The notes under the pieces are model-generated. The model was not told the origin of the DNA and made no database searches. It saw only the letters and a list, made by a program, of their open reading frames with translations. A stretch of DNA of 64,000 bases from Croceibacterium aestuarii (GTDB taxonomy: Bacteria > Pseudomonadota > Alphaproteobacteria > Sphingomonadales > Sphingomonadaceae), in contig NZ_CP131039.1 of NCBI RefSeq assembly GCF_030657335.1, positions 1,690,501 to 1,754,500 of the forward strand. The letters are read 5' to 3'. A program made the position numbers and the translations under genes. Positions 43,618 to 53,171 of this stretch are shown here, piece by piece (position 1 is the stretch's first letter; the number at the start of each line of letters is the position of its first letter).

Positions 43618-44571
43618 CTAAAACTCGTCCGCCAGGTCGAGCAGGGCAGTCAGACGCTTGGGCGCAACGCTGCGCCACGAACGTTGCAGCCAGTCGGCGA
43701 TTCCTTCCCAGTCGGTATCGCCGAGGTCGAGCCGGATGCCGATCCAGCCGTCGCCGAAATACGCGGGGCGGTAGTAACGATCCGGGTCGAGGTCGATGAG
43801 TTGCGCCTGCTCGTCCGGTCCGTCGATCTTGATCAGCAGCGCGGTCCTCCCGTCGCCGTGATGATCGATGCTGACGTAGGCGAACTTCTTGCCCTTGGCG
43901 ATGCCGAAGCAGGGCATGCCGTGCGAGCTTGTCTCCTCCGCCTCGGGCAGCGCCAGCGCGCGTTCGCGCACCCTCCGGGTCAGCCAGGCGGGGTCGCGTT
44001 CGCGGCTGACGTAGTCGCCGAGGCAGCGCGGGTAGAGCTGGTATTCGGCCATCTGCACGCGCGCTTGCAGCGTTTCGGGGGTGTCGTCGGGCAGGATGCG
44101 GACCGGCACCTGGCCGAGCAGCGGGCCGGCATCGAGTTCGGGCACCACGATGTGGACCGAGCAGCCGCCGTGGCTCTCGCCCGCTTCGATCGCCCGCTCG
44201 TGAGTGTGCAGGCCCTTGAACTTGGGCAGCAACGAAGGATGGGTGTTGACCATCCGCCCGGCCCACTTGGCGACGAAGCTTGCGGTCAGGACGCGCATGT
44301 AACCGGCCAACGCGATGTATTCGGCGTCCGCTCGTTTCAACGCCTCGTGCATGATCACCTCGTGCGCTTCGCGCTCGAGCCCGCCGTGCGGGTGCGCGAA
44401 GGTGGGGATATCCTCGGCCGCGGCGATCTTCAGCCCCCGCGCCTCGCGCACGTTGCTGGCGACGAGGACGATTTCGTAAGGGCAGTCCGGCAGTCGGGAC
44501 TGGAAGAGCAGCGAGGACATCGTCGTGCCGCTGCCCGAGAGCATCACGGCAACGCGCGCCTTGCGGTCCAT
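43618..44571 (-). CDS. purN: PurN formyltransferase fused to a MmcQ/YjbR-like domain
   Basis: Residues 1 to about 190 are phosphoribosylglycinamide formyltransferase, the third step of purine synthesis: SGSGTTMSSLL (12-22), catalytic N109 and H111 in VNTHPSLLP and D147 in ELDAGP, each 3 residues past E. coli numbering. Residues about 195-317 form a second domain with SSHGMPCFGIAKGKKFAYVS and YYRPAYFGDGWIGIRL, the MmcQ/YjbR (CyaY-fold-like) pattern. No frameshift separates them. The role of the added domain is unknown. purM lies further right on the same strand. Confidence 0.9.
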   Translation of the reverse strand: MDRKARVAVMLSGSGTTMSSLLFQSRLPDCPYEIVLVASNVREARGLKIAAAEDIPTFAHPHGGLEREAHEVIMHEALKRADAEYIALAGYMRVLTASFVAKWAGRMVNTHPSLLPKFKGLHTHERAIEAGESHGGCSVHIVVPELDAGPLLGQVPVRILPDDTPETLQARVQMAEYQLYPRCLGDYVSRERDPAWLTRRVRERALALPEAEETSSHGMPCFGIAKGKKFAYVSIDHHGDGRTALLIKIDGPDEQAQLIDLDPDRYYRPAYFGDGWIGIRLDLGDTDWEGIADWLQRSWRSVAPKRLTALLDLADEF

Positions 44572-44639
44572 CTCCAGCTCCCTCGCCGGCGAGAGGCCCG
44601 GGAACGGGCCGCCTCGCGAATCGTCTCGTTCCTGCCCGC

Positions 44640-45716
44640 ATGCTGCCCGTTTTCCAACCCTCCCCAGAAGATTGGCCCTTTCTCAGGCGCCTTATCTGGA
44701 CGATTCTCGCCGGCGCGGCGCTGGTCGTGCTGTGGCGGGCCTCGGACCTCCTGCTGCTCGCGTTCGGTTCGATCCTCGGGGCGGTGATGTTTCGCAGCGC
44801 CGCGCACCTGTTCGAGCGTATCGGGATCGCCAACAAGCATCTGGCGCTGGCCCTCGGGACCTTGCTGATCCTCGCCCTGTTTGCGACAGTTGGCTGGTTG
44901 CTCGTCGTGCAGTTCGGCAGCGAGCTGTCCGCGATGCTTGGCGACCTGCCCGGAACGCTATCCTCGATCGAGCGCAACCTCGGTTCGAGCGAGGTGGGCG
45001 CGGCGATCGTCGAGGCGATCCGGTCGGCCGCAGGGGACGAGGCGATCGCCAGCCGCCTTGGCGACGTCGTGCTGGGCAGCGGCCGGCTGCTGCTCAATTT
45101 CCTCATCGTGCTGGTCGGGGCCATGTTCATCGCCGTCGATCCGCGCCCCTATCGCCGCGCCATCGTGCTGCTCACCCCGCCTCCGGGCCGCGCGGCGGTG
45201 GAGCACGCGCTCGACCAGGTGATCACGGCCCTCAAGCTCTGGCTCAAGGCCAAGCTCGTCACGATGGCCATCATGACCGTGTTGATTTCCGCCTCGCTGT
45301 GGTGGGCGGGGCTCGAGAGCTGGGCCGCGCTCGGCCTGCTCGGCGGTCTTTCGGAGTTCGTGCCCTATGTCGGCCCGGCCGTCGCCATGCTGCCGTCGAT
45401 CGGTCTTGCGGCCGCCGCCGGGGGCTCGGTGTTCTGGCGTACGGTGGCGGGCTACGTCGTCGCGCGGCTGTTCGAAGCCTACCTGATGACCCCGCTGGTC
45501 AACCGACGGGTGGTGCGCATTCCCCCGGCGCTGACGCTGTTCGTGATCCTCGGCGTGGGTGCGGTGTTCGGCATCTACGGCGTGTTTTTCGCCGGAGCGC
45601 TGCTGGTGGTCGCCTATGTCGGGATTCGCGAGCTTTACCTGCGCGACACACTGGGCGAGGATATCGAAGGGGTGCCCGCCAAGACACGGCCCCGCGGCCC
45701 GCCACTCAGGCGGTGA
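44640..45716 (+). CDS. AI-2E/PerM-family membrane transporter
   Basis: 358 residues with about seven membrane helices, including the C-terminal [18 protein letters not shown] and [21 protein letters not shown] blocks typical of the family. Substrate unknown. It reads opposite to purN and purM and overlaps the purM 3' end by 11 nt. A perM-like gene near hda and pur genes is known from other proteobacteria. Confidence 0.85.
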   Translation: MLPVFQPSPEDWPFLRRLIWTILAGAALVVLWRASDLLLLAFGSILGAVMFRSAAHLFERIGIANKHLALALGTLLILALFATVGWLLVVQFGSELSAMLGDLPGTLSSIERNLGSSEVGAAIVEAIRSAAGDEAIASRLGDVVLGSGRLLLNFLIVLVGAMFIAVDPRPYRRAIVLLTPPPGRAAVEHALDQVITALKLWLKAKLVTMAIMTVLISASLWWAGLESWAALGLLGGLSEFVPYVGPAVAMLPSIGLAAAAGGSVFWRTVAGYVVARLFEAYLMTPLVNRRVVRIPPALTLFVILGVGAVFGIYGVFFAGALLVVAYVGIRELYLRDTLGEDIEGVPAKTRPRGPPLRR

Positions 45717-46794
45717 AGACGGCTTCCCATGGCTCTTCGGCGCCCCAGGTACCCGCCGCGCCGCGTACGGTGCATCCGCGCCCGCCCGCCGAGATTTCCC
45801 CGACGTGGACGACCTGTTCGCCGGCTTCCTCGAGTTCGGCAACGAACTCGCCGGCGAGTTCCGGCTGTACGGCCAGGATCATGCCGATACCGCAATTGAA
45901 GGTCCGGGCCATCTCTGCGGGTTCGATATTTCCTTGCGCCTGCAGGAAGGCCATCAGCGCCGGCTGTTCCCAATCGTCCGCGTCGACCACGGCGTGGGTG
46001 CCTTCGGGCAGCACGCGCGGGATGTTCTCGAGCAGGCCGCCGCCGGTAATATGGGCCAGGGCATCGATCTTGCCGCCGCGCACCACGGGCAGGAGGGATT
46101 TCACGTAGATCCGGGTCGGCTCGATCAGCGCATCGAGCAGGGTGCCCGCGCCGCCGAATTCGGCGTTCAGGTCCCAGGCCTTGTCGGCAGCGAGGCGGCG
46201 AACCAGCGAGAAGCCGTTGGAGTGCACGCCCGAACTGGCGAGGCCGAGCAGGACATGGCCCGGAGCGACGCGTTCCCCGGTCAGCTGCTCGCCGCGCTCG
46301 ACGGCGCCGACGCAGAAGCCGGCCAGGTCATAGTCGCCAGGCGCGTACATCCCGGGCATTTCCGCAGTCTCGCCGCCGATCAGCGCGCAGCCGGCCGACG
46401 TGCAGCCTTGAGCGATGCCGGCAATGACTCGCTCGGCCACGCCGTTCTCCAGCTTGCCGGTGGCGAAGTAGTCGAGGAAGAAGAGCGGCTCCGCGCCCTG
46501 CACGATAAGATCGTTTACGCACATCGCGACGAGGTCGATGCCCACGCCGTCGTGACGATCGTGTTCGATCGCGAGCTTGAGCTTGGTGCCGACCCCGTCG
46601 TTACCGGCCACCAACAAGGGATCGTTGTAGCCCGCCGCTTTCGGATCGAAGAACCCGCCAAAGCCGCCAATCTCGCCGTCGGCGCCGGGGCGGCGGGTGG
46701 CCTTGACCAGCGGGCCGATCGCCCGGACCAGGGCGTTGCCGGCATCTATCGATACTCCGGCTTTTTCGTAGGTGTAGCGATTGTCGATGCTCAT
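45706..46794 (-). CDS. purM: Phosphoribosylformylglycinamidine cyclo-ligase
   Basis: ATP-dependent closure of the imidazole ring (AIR synthetase). 362 residues with [18 protein letters not shown] at the start, [10 protein letters not shown] near 86, and [13 protein letters not shown] near 138, all diagnostic. Ends convergent with the permease gene. Confidence 0.97.
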   Translation of the reverse strand: MSIDNRYTYEKAGVSIDAGNALVRAIGPLVKATRRPGADGEIGGFGGFFDPKAAGYNDPLLVAGNDGVGTKLKLAIEHDRHDGVGIDLVAMCVNDLIVQGAEPLFFLDYFATGKLENGVAERVIAGIAQGCTSAGCALIGGETAEMPGMYAPGDYDLAGFCVGAVERGEQLTGERVAPGHVLLGLASSGVHSNGFSLVRRLAADKAWDLNAEFGGAGTLLDALIEPTRIYVKSLLPVVRGGKIDALAHITGGGLLENIPRVLPEGTHAVVDADDWEQPALMAFLQAQGNIEPAEMARTFNCGIGMILAVQPELAGEFVAELEEAGEQVVHVGEISAGGRGCTVRGAAGTWGAEEPWEAVFTA

Positions 46795-46866
46795 TGCGGG
46801 ACCGCTTTACCTATTCGGCCTTGGATTTCCACTCGCCATTGGGCAATAGGCGGGCGGTTTCCCCCG

Positions 46867-48141
46867 ATGACTGCGCTCCTCCTTCCCTCCCGCGCGCCGC
46901 AGCGCAACCGCCTGTACCTCGTCGCCGGTGCCCTGGCACTGGCGTTGCTGGCCACCGCTGGCGTGCTCTGGGCGCAGGTCGAGGGCGACCGCGGCATCGC
47001 CCCCGTGGCGAGCACCGCCGACATCACCGTCGACGGAATCGAGGTCAACGTTACCGGCAAGGATTCCGAGGATGCGCGCCAGAAGGGCTGGCTCGAAGCC
47101 CAGCGCAAGGCGTGGGCGCAGCTCAAGGGACCGAAGATCCCCGACCATCAGTTGGAGTCGCTGGTATCGGCCATCGTGATCGATTCCGAAACGCTGGGGC
47201 CGCGGCGCTATGTCGCCAGGCTCGGGGTGATCTTCGATCGGAAGCGCGCTGGCGGCTTGCTCGGCGCTGGCAGCGGAGAGGTTTCGCACTCCGCGCCGAT
47301 GCTGACCTTGCCGGTGCTGATCAGTGGCGGCGCTGCGACGATGTACGAGGTGCGCAATCCCTGGCAGCAGGCCTGGGCCGAGTTCCAAGCCGGGGCCAGC
47401 GCGATCGACTACGTGCGCCCGAGCGGCGCGAACGGAGAATCGCTGCTGCTCACCTATGGCCAGGTCAATCGCCGCAGCCGCGCCTGGTGGAACAACATCC
47501 TCGACGAGTTCAGCGCCGCAGACATCATCGTGCCCATTGCCCGGCTCGAGCGGCAATGGCCCGGCGGCCCGATCCGCGGAATCTTCACCGCCCGCTTCGG
47601 CCCGGACAATACCTTCCTCGGTTCGTTCACGATGACCGCACCCGACGAGCAGGGCCTGCCGGCGATGCTCGGCAAGGCCGTGACGCGCTTCGATGCGATG
47701 TTCAGCCAGGCGCTGGCCGACGGCAAGCTGCGGCCCGACCCCACGCTGTCGCGGCAATCGATTCAGGTCAGTCCGGAAATCCAGGCGCTGATCGATGCGG
47801 CGCGCGCCGCCGAGCGCGCAGAGGCCAGTCCCGAGGTCGTGCCGACCCCGGTGCCGGCAGAGCCGTTGCCCTCGACCACACCGCCGCCGGGCCAGCCGCA
47901 AGTCGTCAACAGCTACGCCGTCCAGTTCGCAACGCCTGATGCGGCGAGCTACGACCAGGCGCTGACGCTGGTGCGCAGCGCACCGGGCGTGCGCGGCGCG
48001 GTGATCAGTTCGACGGCGATCGGCGGCGTTTCGGTCATGCGCGTGTCCTACGCCGGGGACATTTCCGATCTCGCCGCGGCGCTGCGTTCGCGCGGGTTCC
48101 AGGTGCAATCGGCCGGCAACGCGCTGTCGATCCGGCGCTAG
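46867..48141 (+). CDS. DUF2066-type periplasmic protein
   Basis: 424 residues with one N-terminal membrane/signal helix (about 16-36) and then a soluble region with DARQKGWLEAQRKAWAQL (about 68-85) matching DUF2066 proteins found upstream of hda. A Pro-rich linker near 330-350 leads to a small C-terminal alpha/beta module. Function unknown. ATG 46867 is in the 72-nt gap after divergent purM; hdaA follows 12 nt downstream. Confidence 0.75.
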   Translation: MTALLLPSRAPQRNRLYLVAGALALALLATAGVLWAQVEGDRGIAPVASTADITVDGIEVNVTGKDSEDARQKGWLEAQRKAWAQLKGPKIPDHQLESLVSAIVIDSETLGPRRYVARLGVIFDRKRAGGLLGAGSGEVSHSAPMLTLPVLISGGAATMYEVRNPWQQAWAEFQAGASAIDYVRPSGANGESLLLTYGQVNRRSRAWWNNILDEFSAADIIVPIARLERQWPGGPIRGIFTARFGPDNTFLGSFTMTAPDEQGLPAMLGKAVTRFDAMFSQALADGKLRPDPTLSRQSIQVSPEIQALIDAARAAERAEASPEVVPTPVPAEPLPSTTPPPGQPQVVNSYAVQFATPDAASYDQALTLVRSAPGVRGAVISSTAIGGVSVMRVSYAGDISDLAAALRSRGFQVQSAGNALSIRR

Positions 48142-48153
48142 AGTGCGCCGGCA

Positions 48154-48765
48154 ATGTCGCAAATTGCCCTTCCGCTGACCCGCAGGGCCGGCGTCGGCCC
48201 GGCGAAGATCGTGCTCGGCGAAGGCAATGCGCACGTTGCCGATGCGCTGCTTCGTCCCGCAGGCTGGCCGTTCGGCACAGCAGTCCTCACCGGCCCGCCG
48301 CGCTCGGGCAAGTCGCTGTTCGCGAAGTGGTTCGAGTCCAGTGGCAAGGGCGATGCGCTCGACAATGCACATCAGCTCGACGAGGACGCGGTGTTCCACC
48401 GCTGGAACCGGGCGCAAGAGAAGGGCCGCGCGCTGCTGATCGTCGGCGGGGAGCCGCCGTGGAACATCGCGCTGCCCGACTTGCAAAGCCGCCTTGGCGC
48501 GGCGCTGCAGCTCGAGATATTCCAGCCTGGCGATGCGCTGGCGACCGAAATGCTGCTTTCGCTGGCGGCGGAGCGCGGGCTGCCCCTCGCACCGGAGGCC
48601 GCAGCCTATCTTGTCCCGCGCGCATCGCGTTCCTACCTGACGATCGAGAAGCTGGTCGAGGCGATCGACCGGCTGAGCCTCGAACGCAAAGCGCCGCCTA
48701 CGCTTGCCGTGTGGCGGGCCGCGCTCGAGGCGGTCGAAGGACCCGACGAGCCGCGCCTGCTCTAA
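48154..48765 (+). CDS. hdaA: DnaA regulatory inactivation protein HdaA
   Basis: Stimulates ATP hydrolysis by DnaA when bound to the sliding clamp, limiting re-initiation. 203-residue DnaA-like AAA protein. QIALPL at residues 3-8 is a textbook clamp-binding QxxLPL motif, and GPPRSGKS near 47 is a Walker A. A DLQSRLGAA segment resembles the DnaA sensor region. The DUF2066-hda pair near purM supports it. Confidence 0.9.
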   Translation: MSQIALPLTRRAGVGPAKIVLGEGNAHVADALLRPAGWPFGTAVLTGPPRSGKSLFAKWFESSGKGDALDNAHQLDEDAVFHRWNRAQEKGRALLIVGGEPPWNIALPDLQSRLGAALQLEIFQPGDALATEMLLSLAAERGLPLAPEAAAYLVPRASRSYLTIEKLVEAIDRLSLERKAPPTLAVWRAALEAVEGPDEPRLL

Positions 48766-48819
48766 CACGCATGTGCCGTGCTTGCCTTGGCCCGGTTTTT
48801 GGGGGAGAATCCCGACGTT

Positions 48820-49542
48820 ATGTTCGAACGCCTGATCAGCTATCTCGACTCGGTCAAGGCGCGCGACCCGGCGCCGCGCAGCCGCTGGGAAGTCCTGCTC
48901 TATCCGGGCGTCTGGGCGCTCGGCTTCCATCGCCTCGCCCACTGGCTGTTCGAGGCCGAGATGTTTTTCCTCGCCCGGGCGGTGAACCATACGGCCCGCT
49001 TCCTGACCGCGATCGACATCCATCCCGGCGCGACGATCGGGAGGAACTTCTTCATCGATCACGGCTTCACCGTCATCGGCGAAACCGCGCATATCGGCGA
49101 CAACGTCACCATCTACCAGTGCGTGACGTTGGGCGGCACGAACCCCACCAATGGCGAAGCGGGCAAGCGCCATCCGACGCTCGAGGACGACGTGATCATC
49201 GGCTCCGGAGCGCAGATCATCGGCCCGATCACCGTCGGCAAGCGGGCACGAGTCGGCGCCAATGCAGTGGTCACCGACGACGTGCCCGAAGGTGCGACGA
49301 TGATCGGCCTCAAGGCGCGATCGACGCTGGTCCCGGCGGAGACCTGGCTCAAGGAATTCATCCCCTACGGGACGCCGTGCGACGAACCGTGCGAGCCCGA
49401 TACGCGGCGCATCGACGAACTGGAATCGCGGCTGACCCAGCTGCAGGACGAGCTCGCCAAGTTGCGCACCGACACGCCGCTGCCCGAAAGCGAGGCCGCT
49501 CGCGGCACCGCCCGCACGGGGCGCAAGAAGACGGGCAGCTGA
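48820..49542 (+). CDS. cysE: Serine O-acetyltransferase
   Basis: Forms O-acetylserine for cysteine synthesis. 240 residues, the short EpsC-like type. The left-handed helix has IHPGATIGRNFFIDHGFTVI (about 67-86), and GEAGKRHPTLEDDVIIGSGA. The coiled-coil tail (ESRLTQLQDELAKLR) is extra. ATG 48820 matches family starts; GTG 48778 would add 14 residues. Stop overlaps the next start (TGATG). Confidence 0.92.
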   Translation: MFERLISYLDSVKARDPAPRSRWEVLLYPGVWALGFHRLAHWLFEAEMFFLARAVNHTARFLTAIDIHPGATIGRNFFIDHGFTVIGETAHIGDNVTIYQCVTLGGTNPTNGEAGKRHPTLEDDVIIGSGAQIIGPITVGKRARVGANAVVTDDVPEGATMIGLKARSTLVPAETWLKEFIPYGTPCDEPCEPDTRRIDELESRLTQLQDELAKLRTDTPLPESEAARGTARTGRKKTGS

Positions 49543-49898
49543 TGGAGCGGCTTCCCGCTGCCGGGCAGATCCTCGCCTTTCCAGGCCGCCAACCGAACCA
49601 GGTCGGTTTCGAGCGTGCGGAACTTGCCCGCATCCTCGATCTCTACGGCCGGATGGTCGCTGCAGGAGAGTGGCGCGACTATGCGATGAATTTCGCCCGC
49701 GATTGCGCCAGCTTCGCGGCCTTCCGTCGCACCGCCGACGTACCCCAGATGCGTCTCGAGAAGCGCCCGGCGTTAAGGGCAAAGCAGGGCATGTGGACAC
49801 TGTTCGGCGAACACGGCCAAGTGCTCAAGCGCGGGCACGAACTGCCCAGCGTGCTCGCCCCGGTCGAGCGGCGGTTGGTGAAGGTTGTAGGCGACTAA
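49542..49898 (+). CDS. DUF2794-like protein
   Basis: 118 residues, matching the alphaproteobacterial DUF2794 pattern FERAELARILDLYGRMVAAG and WRDYAMNF. No signal peptide, no known catalytic motif. Translationally coupled to cysE by a TGATG overlap. Function unknown. Confidence 0.75.
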   Translation: MERLPAAGQILAFPGRQPNQVGFERAELARILDLYGRMVAAGEWRDYAMNFARDCASFAAFRRTADVPQMRLEKRPALRAKQGMWTLFGEHGQVLKRGHELPSVLAPVERRLVKVVGD

Positions 49899-50345
49899 AG
49901 CGGAGTCTCCGGGCGCCGATATCTCGGCACGAGAGCTGCCACATCTCTCGCAGGAACGCGAAGGAAGAATGCCGGTCCGCTCGGCTCAACGCGTTTGCGT
50001 TCGCTGCATCTCTGAACCGCTCAAAAGGCTTGTTGACACTATCAATTTTGCGAGCCTAATTTGTCTTCGGTGCTTCGACAGCGGGCACAGGGGGGAAGAT
50101 GCTCGAGGTGTTTGCCTGGGAGCCGAGCCGATATTCAGGCGGAGGGCGCGCTCTGCCTCGAAGCGATAACCTGTCCTGCCGGCATTATTCACCAACACCC
50201 GAAAGCTTGGGCACGCCCGTCCGGCGGCCAATATTCCTGCGCGGCAGTTTGCGGGTGAAACGAACCAACAACAGTACGGGAGCGGGGAAGGCCGGTCCCT
50301 TAGATAATAACAAGCGTGTTTGAGAACCAGGGAGAGGAAGAGGTC
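49899..50345. other. Long leader/intergenic region upstream of the TonB receptor
   Basis: 447 nt with no convincing gene. It contains an AT-rich promoter-like stretch (50033-50062), an 8-bp hairpin at 50137-50158 (arms AGGCGGAG and CTCTGCCT with one G-U), and a TAGATAATAA stretch near 50300 that could be a second -10 region. I looked for B12-box, TPP and FMN-type cores and did not find them. Short frames such as 50099-50323 look non-coding. Confidence 0.5.
50033..50062 (+). promoter_or_regulatory. Sigma-70-like promoter upstream of the TonB receptor
   Basis: Consensus TTGACA (50033-50038) and TAATTT (50057-50062) with an 18-nt spacer in a locally AT-rich patch. If used it would give the receptor mRNA a leader of about 275 nt. 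Confidence 0.5.
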
Positions 50346-53009
50346 ATGAGAGGATTCGTTGCCGGGTCTAGGGATTACAACGGCCGCACCGGGCGAGGAG
50401 CCGCCGCCTTCAACGGTTTGCACCCTTCGAAATGGCTCGGCGGGCTGTCGGCGCTCGCGCTCGCAGCCGCCTGGGCCGTTCCGGCCGCGGCGCAGAACCA
50501 GGACCAGAACCCGCCAGAGGACAAAGGTGAAGAGGCGTCCCCGCCGACCGACGGCAAGGGCCTGAGCGAGATTGTCGTCACCGCGCAGTTCCGCGAGGTC
50601 GACTTGCAGAACACGCCGATGTCGATCACCGCGGTCAATTCCGAGCAGATCGAGCAGCGTTCGATCACCAACGTCGTCGACGTCGCGCAGGCCGCTCCGA
50701 ACGTTACGATGACCGAGGGCGGCAACGGGTTCGGCAAGACCAACCAGGCTTTCATCCGCGGCATCGGTCAACTCGACTTCAGCTTCGCCTTCGAACCCAA
50801 GGTCGGGTTCTATATCGACGACGTCTATTATGCGACGACCTTCGGCTCGGTGTTCGAGCTGCTGGACATCGACCGTGTCGAGATCGAGCGCGGTCCGCAG
50901 GGGACGCTCAACGGCCGCAATTCGGTCGGCGGCGCAATCAGGATATTCAACAAGAAGCCGACCGGTGACGGTTCGGGCTATGTCGAGGCGAATTACGGCA
51001 GCTACAATCACTACCAGGTCAAGGGCATGTTCGACGTGCCCGTCGTCGGCGACACCGTCGCCTTGCGATTGGGGGCGTCGTACAACAGCCGGGACGGCTG
51101 GGTCGACCTGCTCAACTTCGCCTGCGCCAACCCCTCTGTCGCCGGTACCTTGCCGAAGGTCGGCCTCGACAATGCGGGTGGCACCGGCGGCAGCCGCAAG
51201 GGCTGCAAGGTCGGCACGCTCGGCGGCGGCGATGTGTTCACTTCGCGCGGGCAACTGCGCATTCGCGGGGCGAACTGGGACAACAACATTGCGGTCGACT
51301 TTACCCGCGACCGATCGGAGGCTCCGGCGGTCACGCTGCTGCCGGGGACGCTGGGGGTTTCGTTTTCCGACGACACGCTGCTCCCCGACGGCAGCGGCCC
51401 GGCGCGGCCGCCCAACACGCCCAACGGGCTCGGCGTCTTTATCGGCGGCGCGTGGGGGCAATACTACGGCCTCGCCAGCCCGCTTGTCACAGGCGCCTCC
51501 CCGGCGACGCTGCAGAACCCGCTGTCGCCCGAAGCCGCGGCCCTGCTCGCCGCACTCAACCCGCAGGACCCTTATGTGTCCTACGCCATTTTCGGTAACC
51601 CCGGCGGGCCGTCGCCACTGCAACAATTCATGAACCCGAATCTGAGCACGGTCCGCTCCTGGGGCGTGTCGAACAACTTCGAGCTCGACATCAACGACAG
51701 CCTGCAGCTTTCCTCCATCACCGCCTACCGTCACTACACCGGCGAGTTCGGCCAGAGCGATTTCGCGCTGCCGGTGCGCGAGGCGTACAACGAAGTGGCG
51801 CACGATCAGTTTTCGCAGGAACTGCGGCTCAATGGCACGGCGATCGACGGCCGGTTGCACTGGACGGTGGGCGGGTTCTACCTCGATACCTCGAACGACA
51901 ATTCGGGCCGGGTGCAGACGGCCGGGTTCTCGATCTTCGCAGGGCCTGGGGGGACCATTCCCTTCATCCTCGACATGTATGTCGACGACAAATCCGGGGT
52001 GAAGAATCTTTCCGGCTTCGTCCACGGCGATTTCGCCCTGAACGATATCTTCTCGGTCGAGGGCGGCCTGCGCTACACGCACGAGAAGAAGACTTATTCC
52101 TATTTCCGCCAGGACGTGGGTCAGCCGCCCAGTCTCGAAGGTGCCGCGCCCGACAAGACGATCGAGCAGTGGAACCCGCGCGTTTCGGTCAATGCCAAGG
52201 TCTCGCCCGACGTGCTGCTCTACGCCGCGTTTTCGACCGGCTTCACCGCCGGCGGCAACGATCCCCGTCCCTTCTTTCCCGGAGACGTCAACCTGACCTT
52301 CGGGCCCGAGAAGGCCAAGGCCTATGAACTCGGCTTCAAGTCGCTGATGCTGGACAACCGGGTCCGCTTCAATGCGGCCGGATTCTGGACCGACTATAAG
52401 AGCATCCAGACATTCCTTTCGGCAAATACGACAGGCTGCGTTCCGGGCACTCAGCCGGAGGGGCGCCCGCCATGCACGATCTTCTATTACGGCAACGGCG
52501 GCGATGCGACCATCAAGGGCTTCGAGGCCGAGCTTGAGGCGCGCCCTGTGCCCGAATGGCTCTTCACTGCGGCCGTGGGATACACCGACTTCCAGTACAA
52601 GACCCTCGCGCCGGGCGTGAATCCGACGGGAGATCTCAACTCGACGACGCTGGACAGCCCCCAGACCCAGACGCCGAAGTGGAAGATTACCGCGGGCACC
52701 CAGTACGACATCGACCTGGGCAATTCCGGTCGCCTCGTTCCGCACATCGACGCAACCTATCAAAGCAAGGTCTACTACACGACCAGCTTGATCAACCCGA
52801 TCCCGATCCAGCCCGGCTACACGATCGTCAACGCCCGGATCACCTGGTACAGCCCCGAGCAGACCTGGCAGGTCGCCGCTTACGCAACCAACCTGCTCGA
52901 CAAGCTGTATTACACCGGCATCACCGACGTGCGGAACGGCTTCGGCTATGCTTTCGGGCAGGTCGGGCGGCCTCGCGAATTCGGCGTCTCGTTGAAGCGG
53001 ACGTTCTGA
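50346..53009 (+). CDS. TonB-dependent outer-membrane receptor
   Basis: 887-residue active transporter. Long signal peptide (cut after VPAAAQ, about residue 50), TonB box region EIVVTAQFRE, plug (about 75-200 with FIRGIGQLDF and the IERGPQGTLNGRNSVGGAI strand), then a 22-strand-type barrel ending in Phe (SLKRTF). This style is typical of sphingomonads, which carry many such receptors for aromatics and sugars. Substrate unknown; the convergent Rieske oxygenase suggests an aromatic. ATG 50346 follows GAGGAAGAGGTC. Confidence 0.92.
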   Translation: MRGFVAGSRDYNGRTGRGAAAFNGLHPSKWLGGLSALALAAAWAVPAAAQNQDQNPPEDKGEEASPPTDGKGLSEIVVTAQFREVDLQNTPMSITAVNSEQIEQRSITNVVDVAQAAPNVTMTEGGNGFGKTNQAFIRGIGQLDFSFAFEPKVGFYIDDVYYATTFGSVFELLDIDRVEIERGPQGTLNGRNSVGGAIRIFNKKPTGDGSGYVEANYGSYNHYQVKGMFDVPVVGDTVALRLGASYNSRDGWVDLLNFACANPSVAGTLPKVGLDNAGGTGGSRKGCKVGTLGGGDVFTSRGQLRIRGANWDNNIAVDFTRDRSEAPAVTLLPGTLGVSFSDDTLLPDGSGPARPPNTPNGLGVFIGGAWGQYYGLASPLVTGASPATLQNPLSPEAAALLAALNPQDPYVSYAIFGNPGGPSPLQQFMNPNLSTVRSWGVSNNFELDINDSLQLSSITAYRHYTGEFGQSDFALPVREAYNEVAHDQFSQELRLNGTAIDGRLHWTVGGFYLDTSNDNSGRVQTAGFSIFAGPGGTIPFILDMYVDDKSGVKNLSGFVHGDFALNDIFSVEGGLRYTHEKKTYSYFRQDVGQPPSLEGAAPDKTIEQWNPRVSVNAKVSPDVLLYAAFSTGFTAGGNDPRPFFPGDVNLTFGPEKAKAYELGFKSLMLDNRVRFNAAGFWTDYKSIQTFLSANTTGCVPGTQPEGRPPCTIFYYGNGGDATIKGFEAELEARPVPEWLFTAAVGYTDFQYKTLAPGVNPTGDLNSTTLDSPQTQTPKWKITAGTQYDIDLGNSGRLVPHIDATYQSKVYYTTSLINPIPIQPGYTIVNARITWYSPEQTWQVAAYATNLLDKLYYTGITDVRNGFGYAFGQVGRPREFGVSLKRTF

Positions 53010-53015
53010 CGCGCA

Positions 53016-53050
53016 CCGGCGGCGTGCGGCACCCCGCCGCTCGCCGCCGG
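53016..53050 (+). terminator. Strong hairpin between receptor and Rieske genes
   Basis: Nested stem: outer arms CCGGCGGCG and CGCCGCCGG, inner GCGGC and GCCGC, separated by one T-T mismatch, loop ACCCC, followed by CCTTTCG. It lies 7 nt after the receptor stop. As it is nearly symmetrical it could serve both convergent genes. Confidence 0.7.
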
Positions 53051-53171
53051 CCTTTCGTTGCGAACATAAGCGAAGCGCAGCCAATCGAGCGACATGGCGC
53101 CTGAGCGCCGCGCGTGCCAACGCCGTCCGCCGATGGCCGGCCTGTGTCGTAGCCGCCGTTACGTACGCCGC

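Noticed and set aside
46807-49800. 997-residue antisense frame over the DUF2066, hdaA and cysE genes
   Set aside because: Spans three well-supported genes on the other strand and shows no domain.
50099-50323. Short 74-residue frame in the receptor leader
   Set aside because: Starts in a leader with no ribosome site, composition unlike its neighbours, no recognisable motif; more likely untranslated RNA.
49899-50345. Cobalamin or other known riboswitch upstream of the TonB receptor
   Set aside because: No B12-box or other known core could be found by eye; only generic hairpins are present.
49986-53120. 1044-residue open frame antisense to the TonB receptor
   Set aside because: Shadow of the receptor's codon structure; no recognisable motif and it runs through the promoter region.
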